From: CAUZIR01 sp965250195
GTDB lineage: Bacteria > Chloroflexota > Dehalococcoidia > Lucifugimonadales > UBA2962
DNA: 64,000 nt
Direction: 5' to 3'
Assembly: GCA_965250195.1 (NCBI GenBank)
Contig: OZ252295.1
Location: forward strand, 744,001 to 808,000
Position 1 is the first letter of the stretch, and the number at the start of each line of letters is the position of its first letter. Below are positions 45,208 to 52,700 of the stretch, in pieces. Below the pieces are notes generated by a model. That model was not told the origin of the DNA. It ran no database searches and saw nothing but the letters and a program-made list of their open reading frames with translations. A program made the translations under genes and the position numbers.

Positions 45208-45606
45208 ATGGTCATACACACCCAGGCCGCGAACACTGTTGAAACGAAGCACTCCGGTGGTCAAAATGGAGGAGACCCGGCGTTAGCGTACGCAACTGTT
45301 CAATGGGTGGACGCAATGCGGCGAGCGGGTGTTAATGAGAGGACGATTTCAGCCGTTTTGACCGAACACGATAGCCCACCGATTCCAAACGATTTGGTAA
45401 CCGCCAAAGAGGCCGGGGCTCGGTTCGGCATCCCTGTAGGCACCGTTCATACTTGGAAGCGCGCCGGTCATCTAAAAGAGTGGGACCGGCGAAAAGGGGC
45501 GGCCCGTGGCGGCGGGTTCCCTCTTTTCGATGCGGTCCAAATTCAGGCGCTAATTGACAACCCACCAAAGATGGGCCGACCCCGGACACGGCCGAATAAT
45601 AAGTAA
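45208..45606 (+). CDS. Helix-turn-helix protein, excisionase-like
   Basis: 132 residues. The second half has the MerR/excisionase pattern LVTAKEAGARFGIPVGTVHT with the WKRAGHLKEWDRRKG wing and FDAVQIQAL. The first half is a helical extension. First gene of a plus-strand run of small phage-like genes; the leader GACAGGGGAA recurs before two later genes. It may act as excisionase or early regulator. Confidence 0.65.
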   Translation: MVIHTQAANTVETKHSGGQNGGDPALAYATVQWVDAMRRAGVNERTISAVLTEHDSPPIPNDLVTAKEAGARFGIPVGTVHTWKRAGHLKEWDRRKGAARGGGFPLFDAVQIQALIDNPPKMGRPRTRPNNK

Positions 45607-45615
45607 AGAAACCTA

Positions 45616-45644
45616 TTGACAAAATAAAGCACCGCCTGTAAATT
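45616..45644 (+). promoter_or_regulatory. Sigma-70-type promoter
   Basis: TTGACA (45616-45621), a 17-base spacer and TAAATT (45639-45644). The expected start of RNA (about 45651) falls within the hairpin described next. Confidence 0.75.
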
Positions 45645-45645
45645 G

Positions 45646-45676
45646 CCCTCAACTTTAACGAGTTGAGGGTTTTTTT
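45646..45676 (+). terminator. Terminator hairpin overlapping promoter and start codon
   Basis: CCCTCAAC-N8-GTTGAGGG followed by seven T, then at once ATG of the next gene. As a terminator it ends the HTH transcript. Its right arm (GAGGG) is also the only ribosome site for the next gene, so the structure could hide it in read-through RNA. Confidence 0.75.
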
Positions 45677-45973
45677 ATGCCGGGTGAAACCCCCGAGCCC
45701 CAAAAGGAAACGGCCGCGATTCGGGCGAATGTAGCCCAGGCGGACCACGAGCGATACAACAAGGCGGCGGGCAACGCCGCGACAATCCTTTTAATAGTTA
45801 TGGCGGGCCTCTCGGCCGTCGTCGCCGGGCTTTCTGAGTGGTGGGTAGCGGGCCTCGCGTTCGCCTTGTTTGCGATGGCCGCGAGCAAGTACAAGATGCA
45901 AGAGCCCGTTACCGCCTGGGTGTTTCGGTGGAAACACAAGCGGCCCCCGACGTTCGGCGAGAGCGATAGTTGA
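45677..45973 (+). CDS. Small two-helix membrane protein
   Basis: 98 residues, with two membrane helices (ATILLIVMAGLSAVVAGLS and WWVAGLAFALFAMAAS) between a charged N-terminus and a basic tail (RWKHKRPPTFGESDS). No family recognised. Translation would depend on GAGGG in the hairpin. The stop overlaps the TTG start of the next frame. Confidence 0.55.
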   Translation: MPGETPEPQKETAAIRANVAQADHERYNKAAGNAATILLIVMAGLSAVVAGLSEWWVAGLAFALFAMAASKYKMQEPVTAWVFRWKHKRPPTFGESDS

Positions 45974-46218
45974 GCGGCCAAATTCCGGCGCTTGCGGGTG
46001 GTGTTCTCACCATCCCAAAAGGCGTTTCAAGGCTGGACCCCGGCAACAAGGCGGGCAACGTCACCGCCCGGTGGCTCTCTTACCGGGGCGGGCCGTTCTG
46101 CAATATCTGTCAGAACCCCGTAAACCTTTTCGATTTTATGGCCCACGGCGGAACGTGCGAAAAGCACCGTTCCTACGGCCTCAACGGCGTGGCCTGGGTG
46201 TATCAATGCCCCTACTAA
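45970..46218 (+). CDS. Small zinc-finger-like phage protein
   Basis: 82 residues from a TTG start overlapping the previous stop. FCNICQNPVNLFDFMAHGGT then CEKHR gives C-x2-C...H...C-x2-H spacing, suggesting a zinc-binding fold. Unknown function; typical small gene of a mobile block. Confidence 0.5.
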   Translation: MSGQIPALAGGVLTIPKGVSRLDPGNKAGNVTARWLSYRGGPFCNICQNPVNLFDFMAHGGTCEKHRSYGLNGVAWVYQCPY

Positions 46219-46424
46219 CCGCCCCGGTCGCCCAGGACTGGGCCGAGTTTTTCACCGTCTTTATGTACGGCCACGAGCTAACCGGGTGGGTGTATGACCG
46301 GCGCGGCAACGGCGTTTACTGGTCCCTCTGTTTCAACTGTGACCGGGTAGTTTGGGCGGCCGATTGGTTGACCGCCCAGGCCGTCGGCGCCATGACCGAG
46401 GAACGTTGCGAGGGCGGGGCGTAA
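46206..46424 (+). CDS. Small phage-like protein
   Basis: 72 residues starting MPLLTAPVAQDWAEFF with CFNCDRVVWAADWL (one CxxC). It overlaps the previous gene by 13 bases. No family recognised. Confidence 0.45.
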   Translation: MPLLTAPVAQDWAEFFTVFMYGHELTGWVYDRRGNGVYWSLCFNCDRVVWAADWLTAQAVGAMTEERCEGGA

Positions 46425-46426
46425 CC

Positions 46427-47299
46427 GTGGCGAGCGACAAGCCTAAAGGACGGCCGTGGAGCCCAAAGACGCGGCAATTCGCCTACGAGATATGCGTCAT
46501 ACGCGACGGCGAGTTTTGCCAGCTGTGTGCCCGGTTCCCGGCCCAACTGGAAGACCCTCTAGAAGTCGATCACAAGAACGGCAACCGCAACGATGATCGG
46601 GGAGCTAACTTCCGGCTTCTCTGTAAGACCTGCAACGGCCGCAAGGGCGGCTTTGAAAGGGTAATCCCGGTGGCTGACCGGGGTCGTTTTCAGCCAGAGG
46701 TGGATCGCATGGTTTCAGACTCAAATGGAGGGGTGCGAATAAATCAGGGAGGGGTGCGATTAAATGGTAATGGCCACCACCCGCCGCCGCCTGTATCTCC
46801 ACAAAACGGAGATTCAAGGGGTGGTAATAATCTATATACCGACAGCGAACCCCAGCCCCTCGGAACCTTACGGTCCAAAGAGGGCATCGACGCTTCCACG
46901 GCACCGCCGGGAATCCTGTTGAACATGCGGTATGAACGGGCCTTCAAGGTCTGGCTGTTAGATGAGATTAAGAGGGGCGAACGCTGGACGAAAGAGGGGG
47001 CCGCCAATGCCGGGGCCGCCCTGGTTGACTGCTCACCGAACATCGCTCTCGGCTACCTGAAAAAGATCACGTCGGATTATGGCGAGCTACAAGAAGCCCC
47101 CGACGGTCAAGGGGTGATCTGGCTTGAGCCCCGATATCCAATGTTCGACTACCACCACGTTCTGCTGGCGAGTCTTCGGGCGGAATGGTCCGGTGACGAC
47201 CTGGCCGGGCTGCAATCAATGTGTCCGCCCCACGTCAGGGTCATCCGGATGAAGACTCGCCAGCGTCCACCAACGGCCACCACGCGACCAATGGAGTGA
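46427..47299 (+). CDS. HNH endonuclease-domain protein
   Basis: 290 residues from GTG, two bases after the previous stop. The HNH unit is at the N-terminus: FCQLCARFPAQ, LEVDHKNGNRNDDRGANFRL, LCKTCNGRKGG, with both zinc CxxC pairs and the catalytic DH. A disordered, basic/Pro-rich linker and a helical C-terminal domain (FKVWLLDEIKRGERWTKEGA) follow; the latter looks like a small winged-helix domain. Probably cuts DNA in the mobile element's life cycle. Confidence 0.82.
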   Translation: MASDKPKGRPWSPKTRQFAYEICVIRDGEFCQLCARFPAQLEDPLEVDHKNGNRNDDRGANFRLLCKTCNGRKGGFERVIPVADRGRFQPEVDRMVSDSNGGVRINQGGVRLNGNGHHPPPPVSPQNGDSRGGNNLYTDSEPQPLGTLRSKEGIDASTAPPGILLNMRYERAFKVWLLDEIKRGERWTKEGAANAGAALVDCSPNIALGYLKKITSDYGELQEAPDGQGVIWLEPRYPMFDYHHVLLASLRAEWSGDDLAGLQSMCPPHVRVIRMKTRQRPPTATTRPME

Positions 47300-47306
47300 A
47301 GCCCCA

Positions 47307-47645
47307 ATGACCAAACCAGACAAAACGAAACAACCCGAAGGCCAGTTGGATATGGACGGCGATGTTCACCCGCCCGAAGGGTCCACGAACGGCACTGGCG
47401 AAGTTTCCACGGCGGCCATCGAAGTGAGCATTCCCGAAGCCGAAGTCGTGGCGGTCAGCAGCAAGCAAACCCAAACCGGACCCCGGCTGCGAATCACACT
47501 CGACGCCCGCCTTGGCCCTGAGTCGGTAGCGGCGATGGGCCTGGTAGGCACCACGGTTCAGGTCGGCCTGTTTTCCAATCAGACGGCCTTCGTATTCGAA
47601 GCGCCCACCCCACCAGATGCGCCCGACGGCGACAAAACGGAGTGA
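47307..47645 (+). CDS. Uncharacterised acidic protein
   Basis: 112 residues. Disordered acidic first third, then a beta-rich part (GPRLRITLDARLGPESVAAM; GTTVQVGLFSNQTAFVFEAP). No family recognised; in the run of phage-like genes and preceded by the HNH gene. Confidence 0.45.
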   Translation: MTKPDKTKQPEGQLDMDGDVHPPEGSTNGTGEVSTAAIEVSIPEAEVVAVSSKQTQTGPRLRITLDARLGPESVAAMGLVGTTVQVGLFSNQTAFVFEAPTPPDAPDGDKTE

Positions 47646-47656
47646 AAGGTAACGCC

Positions 47657-47806
47657 ATGAAACCCAACCCCGACTGCCGAGAATGCGGCCGCCTAGCGCA
47701 CGAGGCCATCGTATGGCCAACCGGGTCCGGTCCGGTGACCGTCTCGACCGAGAAGGCGGCCCCGTACCGCGCCCACAAGGCCAGCGCCCACGGCCAACGG
47801 TCGTAA
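47657..47806 (+). CDS. 49-residue CxxC miniprotein
   Basis: Starts MKPNPDCRECGRLAHEAIVW. One CxxC knuckle at residues 7-10. It follows the previous gene by 11 bases. The short length leaves some doubt. Confidence 0.4.
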   Translation: MKPNPDCRECGRLAHEAIVWPTGSGPVTVSTEKAAPYRAHKASAHGQRS

Positions 47807-47837
47807 GCGACCGCACCCGAAGACTACAGAACGTTGC

Positions 47838-47930
47838 ATGACGACTCCCACTTTCGGATCACTATTCACCGGCATCGGCGGACTGGACCTGGGCCTAGAA
47901 CGGGCCGGGCGGAGCCGGCTACGTCCGTAA
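47838..47930 (+). pseudogene. C5 cytosine DNA-methyltransferase, N-terminal stub
   Basis: The 30-residue frame holds FGSLFTGIGGLDLGLERAG, motif I (SAM-binding FxGxGG) at the start of Dcm-type enzymes, then ends RSRLRP-stop. The catalytic PCQ part is absent. It is the remnant left when the next genes were joined here. Confidence 0.8.
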
Positions 47931-47965
47931 AGACGCCCCGACGGATCAATAGGGAGAGCAGCGTT

Positions 47966-48364
47966 ATGGATTACTTGGAGAAAGCCGAACAGCACCTGGC
48001 AAAGGGGGATGGCGTGTGCGGAGATTGCGACCGCGACCAATCTAAAGGCGTTCTTGGAGAGGGTAGCAGCGTGCCACCAGTGCGAGAAAGTAGCAGGAAA
48101 GCTACCAGGAACGCGGTCGTGCTCGCCTGGCTGGCTGGCCTGCTGATGGGAACAGGTTTTGGCCTCATGACTACTGCAAACGAGTTTGCCAACTGGTATT
48201 TCGCCGGTGCTGCCGGGGTATTCGCCGCAGGATTAGTCGCTTTCGTGGCGACGATGGCATCATGCAAGAGGCTTAATTGCGAGGTCGGCAGTCATCGCCC
48301 TGGATCGCGCGCTACTGGGCGTGACGAATCGACAGGGGAAGGTTGCATAAGTGACGATCGCTGA
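47966..48364 (+). CDS. Two-helix membrane protein with CxxC
   Basis: 132 residues. MDYLEKAEQHLAKGDGVCGD with CGDC, then two membrane helices (AVVLAWLAGLLMGTGFGLM; FAGAAGVFAAGLVAFVATMA) and a polar tail. GGGAG ribosome site. Its last codons hold the 27-bp repeat that also leads the next gene. Unknown role. Confidence 0.5.
   Translation: MDYLEKAEQHLAKGDGVCGDCDRDQSKGVLGEGSSVPPVRESSRKATRNAVVLAWLAGLLMGTGFGLMTTANEFANWYFAGAAGVFAAGLVAFVATMASCKRLNCEVGSHRPGSRATGRDESTGEGCISDDR
48323..48349 (+). repeat. 27-bp direct repeat, copy 1 (ribosome-site leader)
   Basis: Includes CGACAGGGGAAGGTTGCATA. Identical to 49410-49436. Each copy lies one base before a start codon and supplies GGGGAAGG as the ribosome site. 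Confidence 0.85.
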
Positions 48365-48776
48365 ATTTAGGGGCCGGATAACAGACGAGCAAATCGAACG
48401 CGCCTCCTTAGAGGAATTGGAGGTGCTATCCGGGGAACTGCTCCGTCGGAGCGCTGCAATCAAGGACAGTTTGGAGCATGCGCACTCCAACCGACGGATG
48501 ACGGGAGAATACGCCGATCCAGACTGGTATCGACGGGCAACCTCAGCAAAGCGGTGGGTGGGTCGCCAGATGCAGATAGTCAACCGCCGGCGCGGTGAAC
48601 TTCGACGGGCCGACAAAGAATCTAGGCGTCAAGAAACGAAAGAACATACGAATTCCGGCAGGCAGAGTTTCGACCGGGCGTTCGTAGGCGCAGCGAAGGA
48701 AATCCTCAACAACGAGACGTTCGGCCGCATCGTTGACCGGGCGACCACCGTAGTCGAACAGGCACAACAGGACTAA
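48351..48776 (+). CDS. Helical phage-like protein
   Basis: 141 residues, all helical and charged (ITDEQIERASLEELEVLSGE; YRRATSAKRWVGRQMQIVNR). GTG start directly after the repeated leader; overlaps the previous gene. No family recognised. Confidence 0.5.
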   Translation: MTIAEFRGRITDEQIERASLEELEVLSGELLRRSAAIKDSLEHAHSNRRMTGEYADPDWYRRATSAKRWVGRQMQIVNRRRGELRRADKESRRQETKEHTNSGRQSFDRAFVGAAKEILNNETFGRIVDRATTVVEQAQQD

Positions 48777-48797
48777 GCAATAGGTAAAGAGGAAACG

Positions 48798-49055
48798 ATG
48801 GCACTAATAGACCTTCACCCGGCCGCCCGCAACGCCATGGCGGAATCGCTCGACAAGTTTGAGACAGGCGACATCATCCAATACCTTGTCTCTACTCGCG
48901 ACAACGTGCCGTCCATCGTCGATGTAGAGGCCGTTCTGTCGTGGCTGGAGCAGGAGGGATTCCCGCCTGCCCTGGCCGACCTGGTAGAGCGCGGCCCTGC
49001 GTCACTGGCTGAATGGTTCGACATCGAGGCCCGGCTGGCCGGGCTGCACCAATAG
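48798..49055 (+). CDS. Uncharacterised small phage-like protein
   Basis: 85 residues, helical (AARNAMAESLDKFETGDIIQ; VEAVLSWLEQEGFPPALADL). Ribosome site AGAGGAAACG upstream. No family recognised. Confidence 0.45.
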   Translation: MALIDLHPAARNAMAESLDKFETGDIIQYLVSTRDNVPSIVDVEAVLSWLEQEGFPPALADLVERGPASLAEWFDIEARLAGLHQ

Positions 49056-49062
49056 GTACTCA

Positions 49063-49437
49063 ATGACGACGACGTTGCCGCGACACCCCTTGCCTGTGGT
49101 CATGGACCCCGAAATGCGCCAAGGCGAACCGACTATTCCGGGCACCCGTATACCCGTAGACATCTTGCTCGCCCGGGTCACACACGCCTTTGAGAAGGTC
49201 GGCAGAGAGTCGCCCGGCATTCCGTGGGACCTGGGGGAAGTCAGCCGCGAAGCCGCCATCGACTTCGCCACCGACTACACCCACATCTCCATTCACCAGG
49301 CCGAACAGGCCATCGGGTTCATGTTCCTGGCCCTGGCCGAACGGGCTTTGGAGTGCAAGGCCGCCGTGTTTGAAAAGGCGATCTCGCGCCAGCTGGACCG
49401 AGAGGCCGCGACGAATCGACAGGGGAAGGTTGCATAG
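49063..49437 (+). CDS. DUF433-domain protein
   Basis: 124 residues. VVMDPEMRQGEPTIPGTRIP followed by VDILLARV is the DUF433 pattern (DPEVxxGxPTIxGTRIPV), a small HTH domain often acting as antitoxin to PIN toxins (VapB-like). No toxin gene is adjacent here. The tail after residue 80 is helical. Its end holds the second copy of the 27-bp repeat. Confidence 0.72.
   Translation: MTTTLPRHPLPVVMDPEMRQGEPTIPGTRIPVDILLARVTHAFEKVGRESPGIPWDLGEVSREAAIDFATDYTHISIHQAEQAIGFMFLALAERALECKAAVFEKAISRQLDREAATNRQGKVA
49410..49436 (+). repeat. 27-bp direct repeat, copy 2 (ribosome-site leader)
   Basis: Identical to 48323-48349, 1,087 bases apart, and again one base before a start codon. Confidence 0.85.
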
Positions 49438-49635
49438 ATGAACTTGTGGAAATCAGGCCACCTAATGGGTTGGATGGGTGGATTCATGTTGGGCCTCGGA
49501 ACTCTCGCCGCCGGCATCGCATCCGAAGACGGCGAGTGGGAAGTCTTCGGGATCGGTGTATTCGCTGTCGCCTTCGGGGCGCTTCTCTCTGTGGCCGGGT
49601 ATCAGGCCGCAGAAAAATCGATGAAACAAAACTAA
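49438..49635 (+). CDS. 65-residue membrane protein
   Basis: Two helices (MGWMGGFMLGLGTLAAGIAS and FGIGVFAVAFGALLSVAGYQ) with a charged turn. Superficially like the second helix pair of the gene at 47966, so the 27-bp repeat may mark a duplicated unit. Function unknown. Confidence 0.5.
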   Translation: MNLWKSGHLMGWMGGFMLGLGTLAAGIASEDGEWEVFGIGVFAVAFGALLSVAGYQAAEKSMKQN

Positions 49636-49638
49636 GCA

Positions 49639-50136
49639 ATGAGTAACAACGCCGCGACACTCTCGGCCGACCGAATTTACAGGTACACGCTCACCCGCGA
49701 GGTGGATATGTTCGGCAACGGCGAGGCCGCCATGTTCTTGATGCTTAACCCATCGACGGCCGATGAAACGGAAGATGACCCCACCATCCGGCGGTGCATC
49801 GGCTTCGCCCGACGGTGGGGTTACTCAACTCTGCATGTCGCCAATCTGTTCGCCTTCCGAGCGACCAGCCCGGCCGATCTAAAGATGGCCTCAGACCCCA
49901 TCGGACCCGATAACGACCGGCATCTAGTCGAATTGGCAGAGCGTAGCGGGGTCAGGGTGGCGGCATGGGGCGTTCACGGCGAGTTGATGGGCCGGAGCAG
50001 TGCGGTCAAGCGCCTGGTCGGTCGGTTTGGCCTAAAGGCTTTGGGGTTCACTAAAGACGGCCACCCGCGACACCCGCTGTACGTTCCGAAGGGTGCCGAA
50101 TTACTCGACTACGCGACAGAAGGTACTCAAACGTAA
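49639..50136 (+). CDS. DUF1643-family protein
   Basis: 165 residues with the family hallmark MFLMLNPSTADETEDDPTIR and RCIGFARRWGYSTLHVANLF then AFRATSPADLK, and PDNDRHL later. DUF1643 proteins are common in phages and mobile elements; the activity is not known. Complete. Confidence 0.88.
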   Translation: MSNNAATLSADRIYRYTLTREVDMFGNGEAAMFLMLNPSTADETEDDPTIRRCIGFARRWGYSTLHVANLFAFRATSPADLKMASDPIGPDNDRHLVELAERSGVRVAAWGVHGELMGRSSAVKRLVGRFGLKALGFTKDGHPRHPLYVPKGAELLDYATEGTQT

Positions 50137-50137
50137 C

Positions 50138-50926
50138 GTGCGACAGCTAATCGACATCGGCGCAGAGACGATCCGGGCCGCCATTGAGGAACACGATCCC
50201 GTCAAGGTATTCGCCTTGGTATCGGGCGGCTACGACTCGACTACAGCAGCGCATCTATCCGCCACTCACGGCCCGCGCGTGGACGCCATCGTTCACGTGA
50301 ACACCGGGATCGGCGTCGAACAGACTCGGGACCACGTACGCCGATTCGCGGTAGCTTTGGGCTTGCCGCTGATTGAGAAGTTCCCGCCCAGGCGCTACGA
50401 AGATTTGGTGATGCAATACGGCTTTCCCGGCCCGGCTGCACATCGGTATATGTATAGCTGGCTAAAGGAACGCGCCCTCCGGGAAGTTCGCAGGGAAGCC
50501 CAACAAGGCATGCGCCGCCGGGTCGTCTTCCTCACCGGGGTTAGGTCGTCGGAATCGCTACGGCGAATGGGCCGCGTTGAGCCCGTCAAGCGAGACGGGA
50601 ACACGGTTTGGGTGGCTCCAATCCGTGACTTCACAAAACCCGACGTGCTGACCTATCAGGCGCGTTACAGCCTGCCGCCGAACGCGGCGGTCACAGCCCT
50701 TGGCATGAGTGGGGAATGCCTCTGCGGCGCGTTCTCGAGACCGGGCGAGCTAGACCGGATCGCAGCGCACTTCCCCGAAGTGGCCGCCCGGATTCGGCGT
50801 CTCGAATCAGCGGCCCATGAAGCCGGCGTCAAGAGTAGCCATTGGGGGCCGCAGAGCAGTCGAAATATCCGTGAGTCGGTCGGCCCGATGTGTAGCGGCT
50901 GCCAGCAGGCCGAGACAAAAGTATGA
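50138..50926 (+). CDS. PAPS-reductase/DndC-like PP-loop protein
   Basis: 262 residues from GTG. FALVSGGYDSTTAAHLS is the PP-loop (SGGxDST) that adenylates a substrate; IVHVNTGIGVEQTRDHVRRF fits the second strand. C-terminal cysteines ECLCGAF and MCSGCQ could hold an iron-sulfur cluster, as in DndC and some PAPS-reductase-like phage proteins. No other dnd genes are seen, so phosphorothioation is not claimed; a base- or sulfur-modification role is possible. The upstream ATG at 50093 would overlap DUF1643. Confidence 0.8.
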   Translation: MRQLIDIGAETIRAAIEEHDPVKVFALVSGGYDSTTAAHLSATHGPRVDAIVHVNTGIGVEQTRDHVRRFAVALGLPLIEKFPPRRYEDLVMQYGFPGPAAHRYMYSWLKERALREVRREAQQGMRRRVVFLTGVRSSESLRRMGRVEPVKRDGNTVWVAPIRDFTKPDVLTYQARYSLPPNAAVTALGMSGECLCGAFSRPGELDRIAAHFPEVAARIRRLESAAHEAGVKSSHWGPQSSRNIRESVGPMCSGCQQAETKV

Positions 50927-51051
50927 ACAACGTAAAGGCGGCCGCCCCTCTCCTCCCTGTTGCGCCGGGCGTACCAGCTGGCACGTGCCAGCGTTGGGCG
51001 GCCGCCACTACCACCATACGAACCGGACCAAGCGGTTATTTGACGAACTGA
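50923..51051 (+). CDS. Possible 42-residue gene
   Basis: ATGA overlap with the PP-loop gene and a low-complexity product starting MNNVKAAAPLLPVAPG. A competing frame in the same place ends RTKRLFDELREKVARV and looks at least as protein-like, so the assignment is unsure. Confidence 0.25.
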   Translation: MNNVKAAAPLLPVAPGVPAGTCQRWAAATTTIRTGPSGYLTN

Positions 51052-51070
51052 GGGAAAAGGTAGCAAGAGT

Positions 51071-51373
51071 ATGAAGCTGACCGGCTGGCAGGATATCGGG
51101 ACGGTTGGAATCAACACCGGCACGCTTGTTGTCGGTGACCCCGCCAACGTCATGGATATCGGCTGGGATGAAGAAATGCCCCGGGTGATCGCGGCCCTTG
51201 GCCAGCGGTTTCACACGCTCACGTCTGACGGTGAGGGAATCCACATCTCAACCGGTTGGGGGGATGGGGCATACCCCGTTTACGTCAAATATATGCGTGA
51301 CGCCGGCGGCCCTGGTGATGGCCGCCCGGCAGCCGTCCTAATCTGTTTCGACGGCGAAGCTGACCCAAATTAG
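51071..51373 (+). CDS. Uncharacterised phage-like protein
   Basis: 100 residues, beta-rich, beginning MKLTGWQDIGTVGINTGTLV with GDGAYPVYVKYMRDAGG and a C-terminal VLICFDGEADPN. The pattern of Gly-Asp-Pro turns resembles small proteins of the DUF4241 type, but I am not sure. The stop is followed in frame by the JAB gene without a start codon, so a junction lies here. Confidence 0.45.
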   Translation: MKLTGWQDIGTVGINTGTLVVGDPANVMDIGWDEEMPRVIAALGQRFHTLTSDGEGIHISTGWGDGAYPVYVKYMRDAGGPGDGRPAAVLICFDGEADPN

Positions 51374-51391
51374 CGACCGTCCCTGTTCGAG

Positions 51392-51778
51392 GTGGCGCTG
51401 CGCTGGTTCCAGGAGACCCCAAGCACCGAGCGGTTCTTCGCGGTGCGATGGGACGGGGACGCCTACCGGCTGGTGGTGCCGGAGCAGGCTGGGACCGCCT
51501 CGTCCCTCACCTACCGGCCCCCCGCTGGCGTGGTCGCCGAGTTCCACTCCCACGGAAAGACCCGCGTCTTCTTCTCAGGCACCGACGACCGGGACGAGCA
51601 GGGCTTCCGCATCTACGGCGTCGTCGGAAAGCTGGACACCTCTCGTCCGGAGCTGAGTCTCCGAATGGGGGTCTACGGGCTCTTCGGCCCGCTCCGATGG
51701 GGCCAGGTGTTCGGCGGCCCGAACCCCGGCGTCCGTCTGCTGGCCGAAGAGCCTGAATCACTTCGAAGCACAACCTGA
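51392..51778 (+). CDS. JAB/MPN-domain protein (PRTRC protein A-like)
   Basis: 128 residues. The JAMM zinc site is complete: EFHSHGKTRVFFSGTDDRDE has the glutamate, His-x-His, seven residues, Ser-x2-Asp. The strand FRIYGVVGKLD follows. Such proteins remove ubiquitin-like tails or cut isopeptide bonds. It is followed by an E1-like gene, the usual pairing. The GTG at 51392 is the first usual start; homology-like residues (RPSLFEVALRW) continue upstream to the previous stop, so the N-terminus may be cut by a junction. Confidence 0.82.
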   Translation: MALRWFQETPSTERFFAVRWDGDAYRLVVPEQAGTASSLTYRPPAGVVAEFHSHGKTRVFFSGTDDRDEQGFRIYGVVGKLDTSRPELSLRMGVYGLFGPLRWGQVFGGPNPGVRLLAEEPESLRSTT

Positions 51779-51803
51779 ACCAAACTTAGGAGGTAACCAA
51801 TCC

Positions 51804-52622
51804 ATGCCCTACTACCTGGACAACGCATTCCTGCAAGACAACCCCTGGATCACCGTGGTCGGCTGCGGCGGCACCGGGGGATATGTCGCCGAGGGCCTCT
51901 GCCGTCTCTTTACCGGACGGGAGGCCACCATCGTCCTGGTCGACCATGACAGGGTGGAGCCCCACAACCTGCTGCGCCAGAACTTCTACCCAGAGGATGT
52001 GGGCCGCTTCAAGAGCCATGCTCTCGCCGACCGGCTGGCGCGGGCGTACGGTCGGCCCATCGGCTACTCGGTCTACGCCTTCCGCGAGGGGGACTCCGGT
52101 TCCTACGGCCACCGCTACGCCGGTCTTCCCCGCTACGGCAACTGCCTGCTCATCGGCTGCACCGACAACGCCGCCGCACGCAGGGCTATGGCAGCGTGCT
52201 TGCGGGGCGGGCGGCAACAGTGGCTCATCGACGCGGGCAACGACACCAACTGGGGTCAGGTCCTCGTCGGCAACGTGGCCGACCCGTCGTACCGGTATGA
52301 ATCGGCCTTCGACGGCGAGACCTGCTACCTGCTGCCCGCGCCGACACTCCAACGCCCAGACCTGCTGACCACCGTGCCGACAACCCCTCCGGACGTGGAC
52401 TGCGCGGCGGCCCTCGATCTCACCGACCAGGACCCCACCATCAACCAGATGATGGCCTCCCTGGTGCTCATGGTGGTGCGCCGGATGGTGGCAGGCACCT
52501 GCCCCTTCATGGGGCTCTACCTGGACATGGAACAGGGCACGGTCACCCCGACCTATGTCACCCCCGAGGCGGTGAATCGAGTGATGAGGTCGAGCCGCCG
52601 AGGGCGGCGAAGGACAGTTTGA
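51804..52622 (+). CDS. ThiF/E1-like adenylyltransferase (PRTRC protein B-like)
   Basis: 272 residues. VVGCGGTGGYVAEGLCRLF is the nucleotide loop, VLVDHDRVEPHNLLRQNFYP binds Mg-ATP (Asp and Arg/Asn), and PPDVDCAAALDL holds a candidate catalytic cysteine. E1-like proteins activate the C-terminus of a ubiquitin-like or sulfur-carrier protein. AGGAGG precedes the ATG. Together with the JAB gene it makes a minimal activation/removal pair; a ubiquitin-like partner is not obvious nearby. It lies in an operon with DUF2958. Confidence 0.87.
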   Translation: MPYYLDNAFLQDNPWITVVGCGGTGGYVAEGLCRLFTGREATIVLVDHDRVEPHNLLRQNFYPEDVGRFKSHALADRLARAYGRPIGYSVYAFREGDSGSYGHRYAGLPRYGNCLLIGCTDNAAARRAMAACLRGGRQQWLIDAGNDTNWGQVLVGNVADPSYRYESAFDGETCYLLPAPTLQRPDLLTTVPTTPPDVDCAAALDLTDQDPTINQMMASLVLMVVRRMVAGTCPFMGLYLDMEQGTVTPTYVTPEAVNRVMRSSRRGRRRTV

Positions 52623-52700
52623 CACCCTGGACGGCAGGATGGCGCCCTAATGATTGGCGCTCACGACTTACCCAGCGAAGAAACAAAGAGAGGAGAAACC

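Noticed and set aside
50138..50926. Dnd phosphorothioation system
   Set aside because: Only one DndC-like gene is present; no dndB, dndD, dndE or cysteine desulfurase is nearby.
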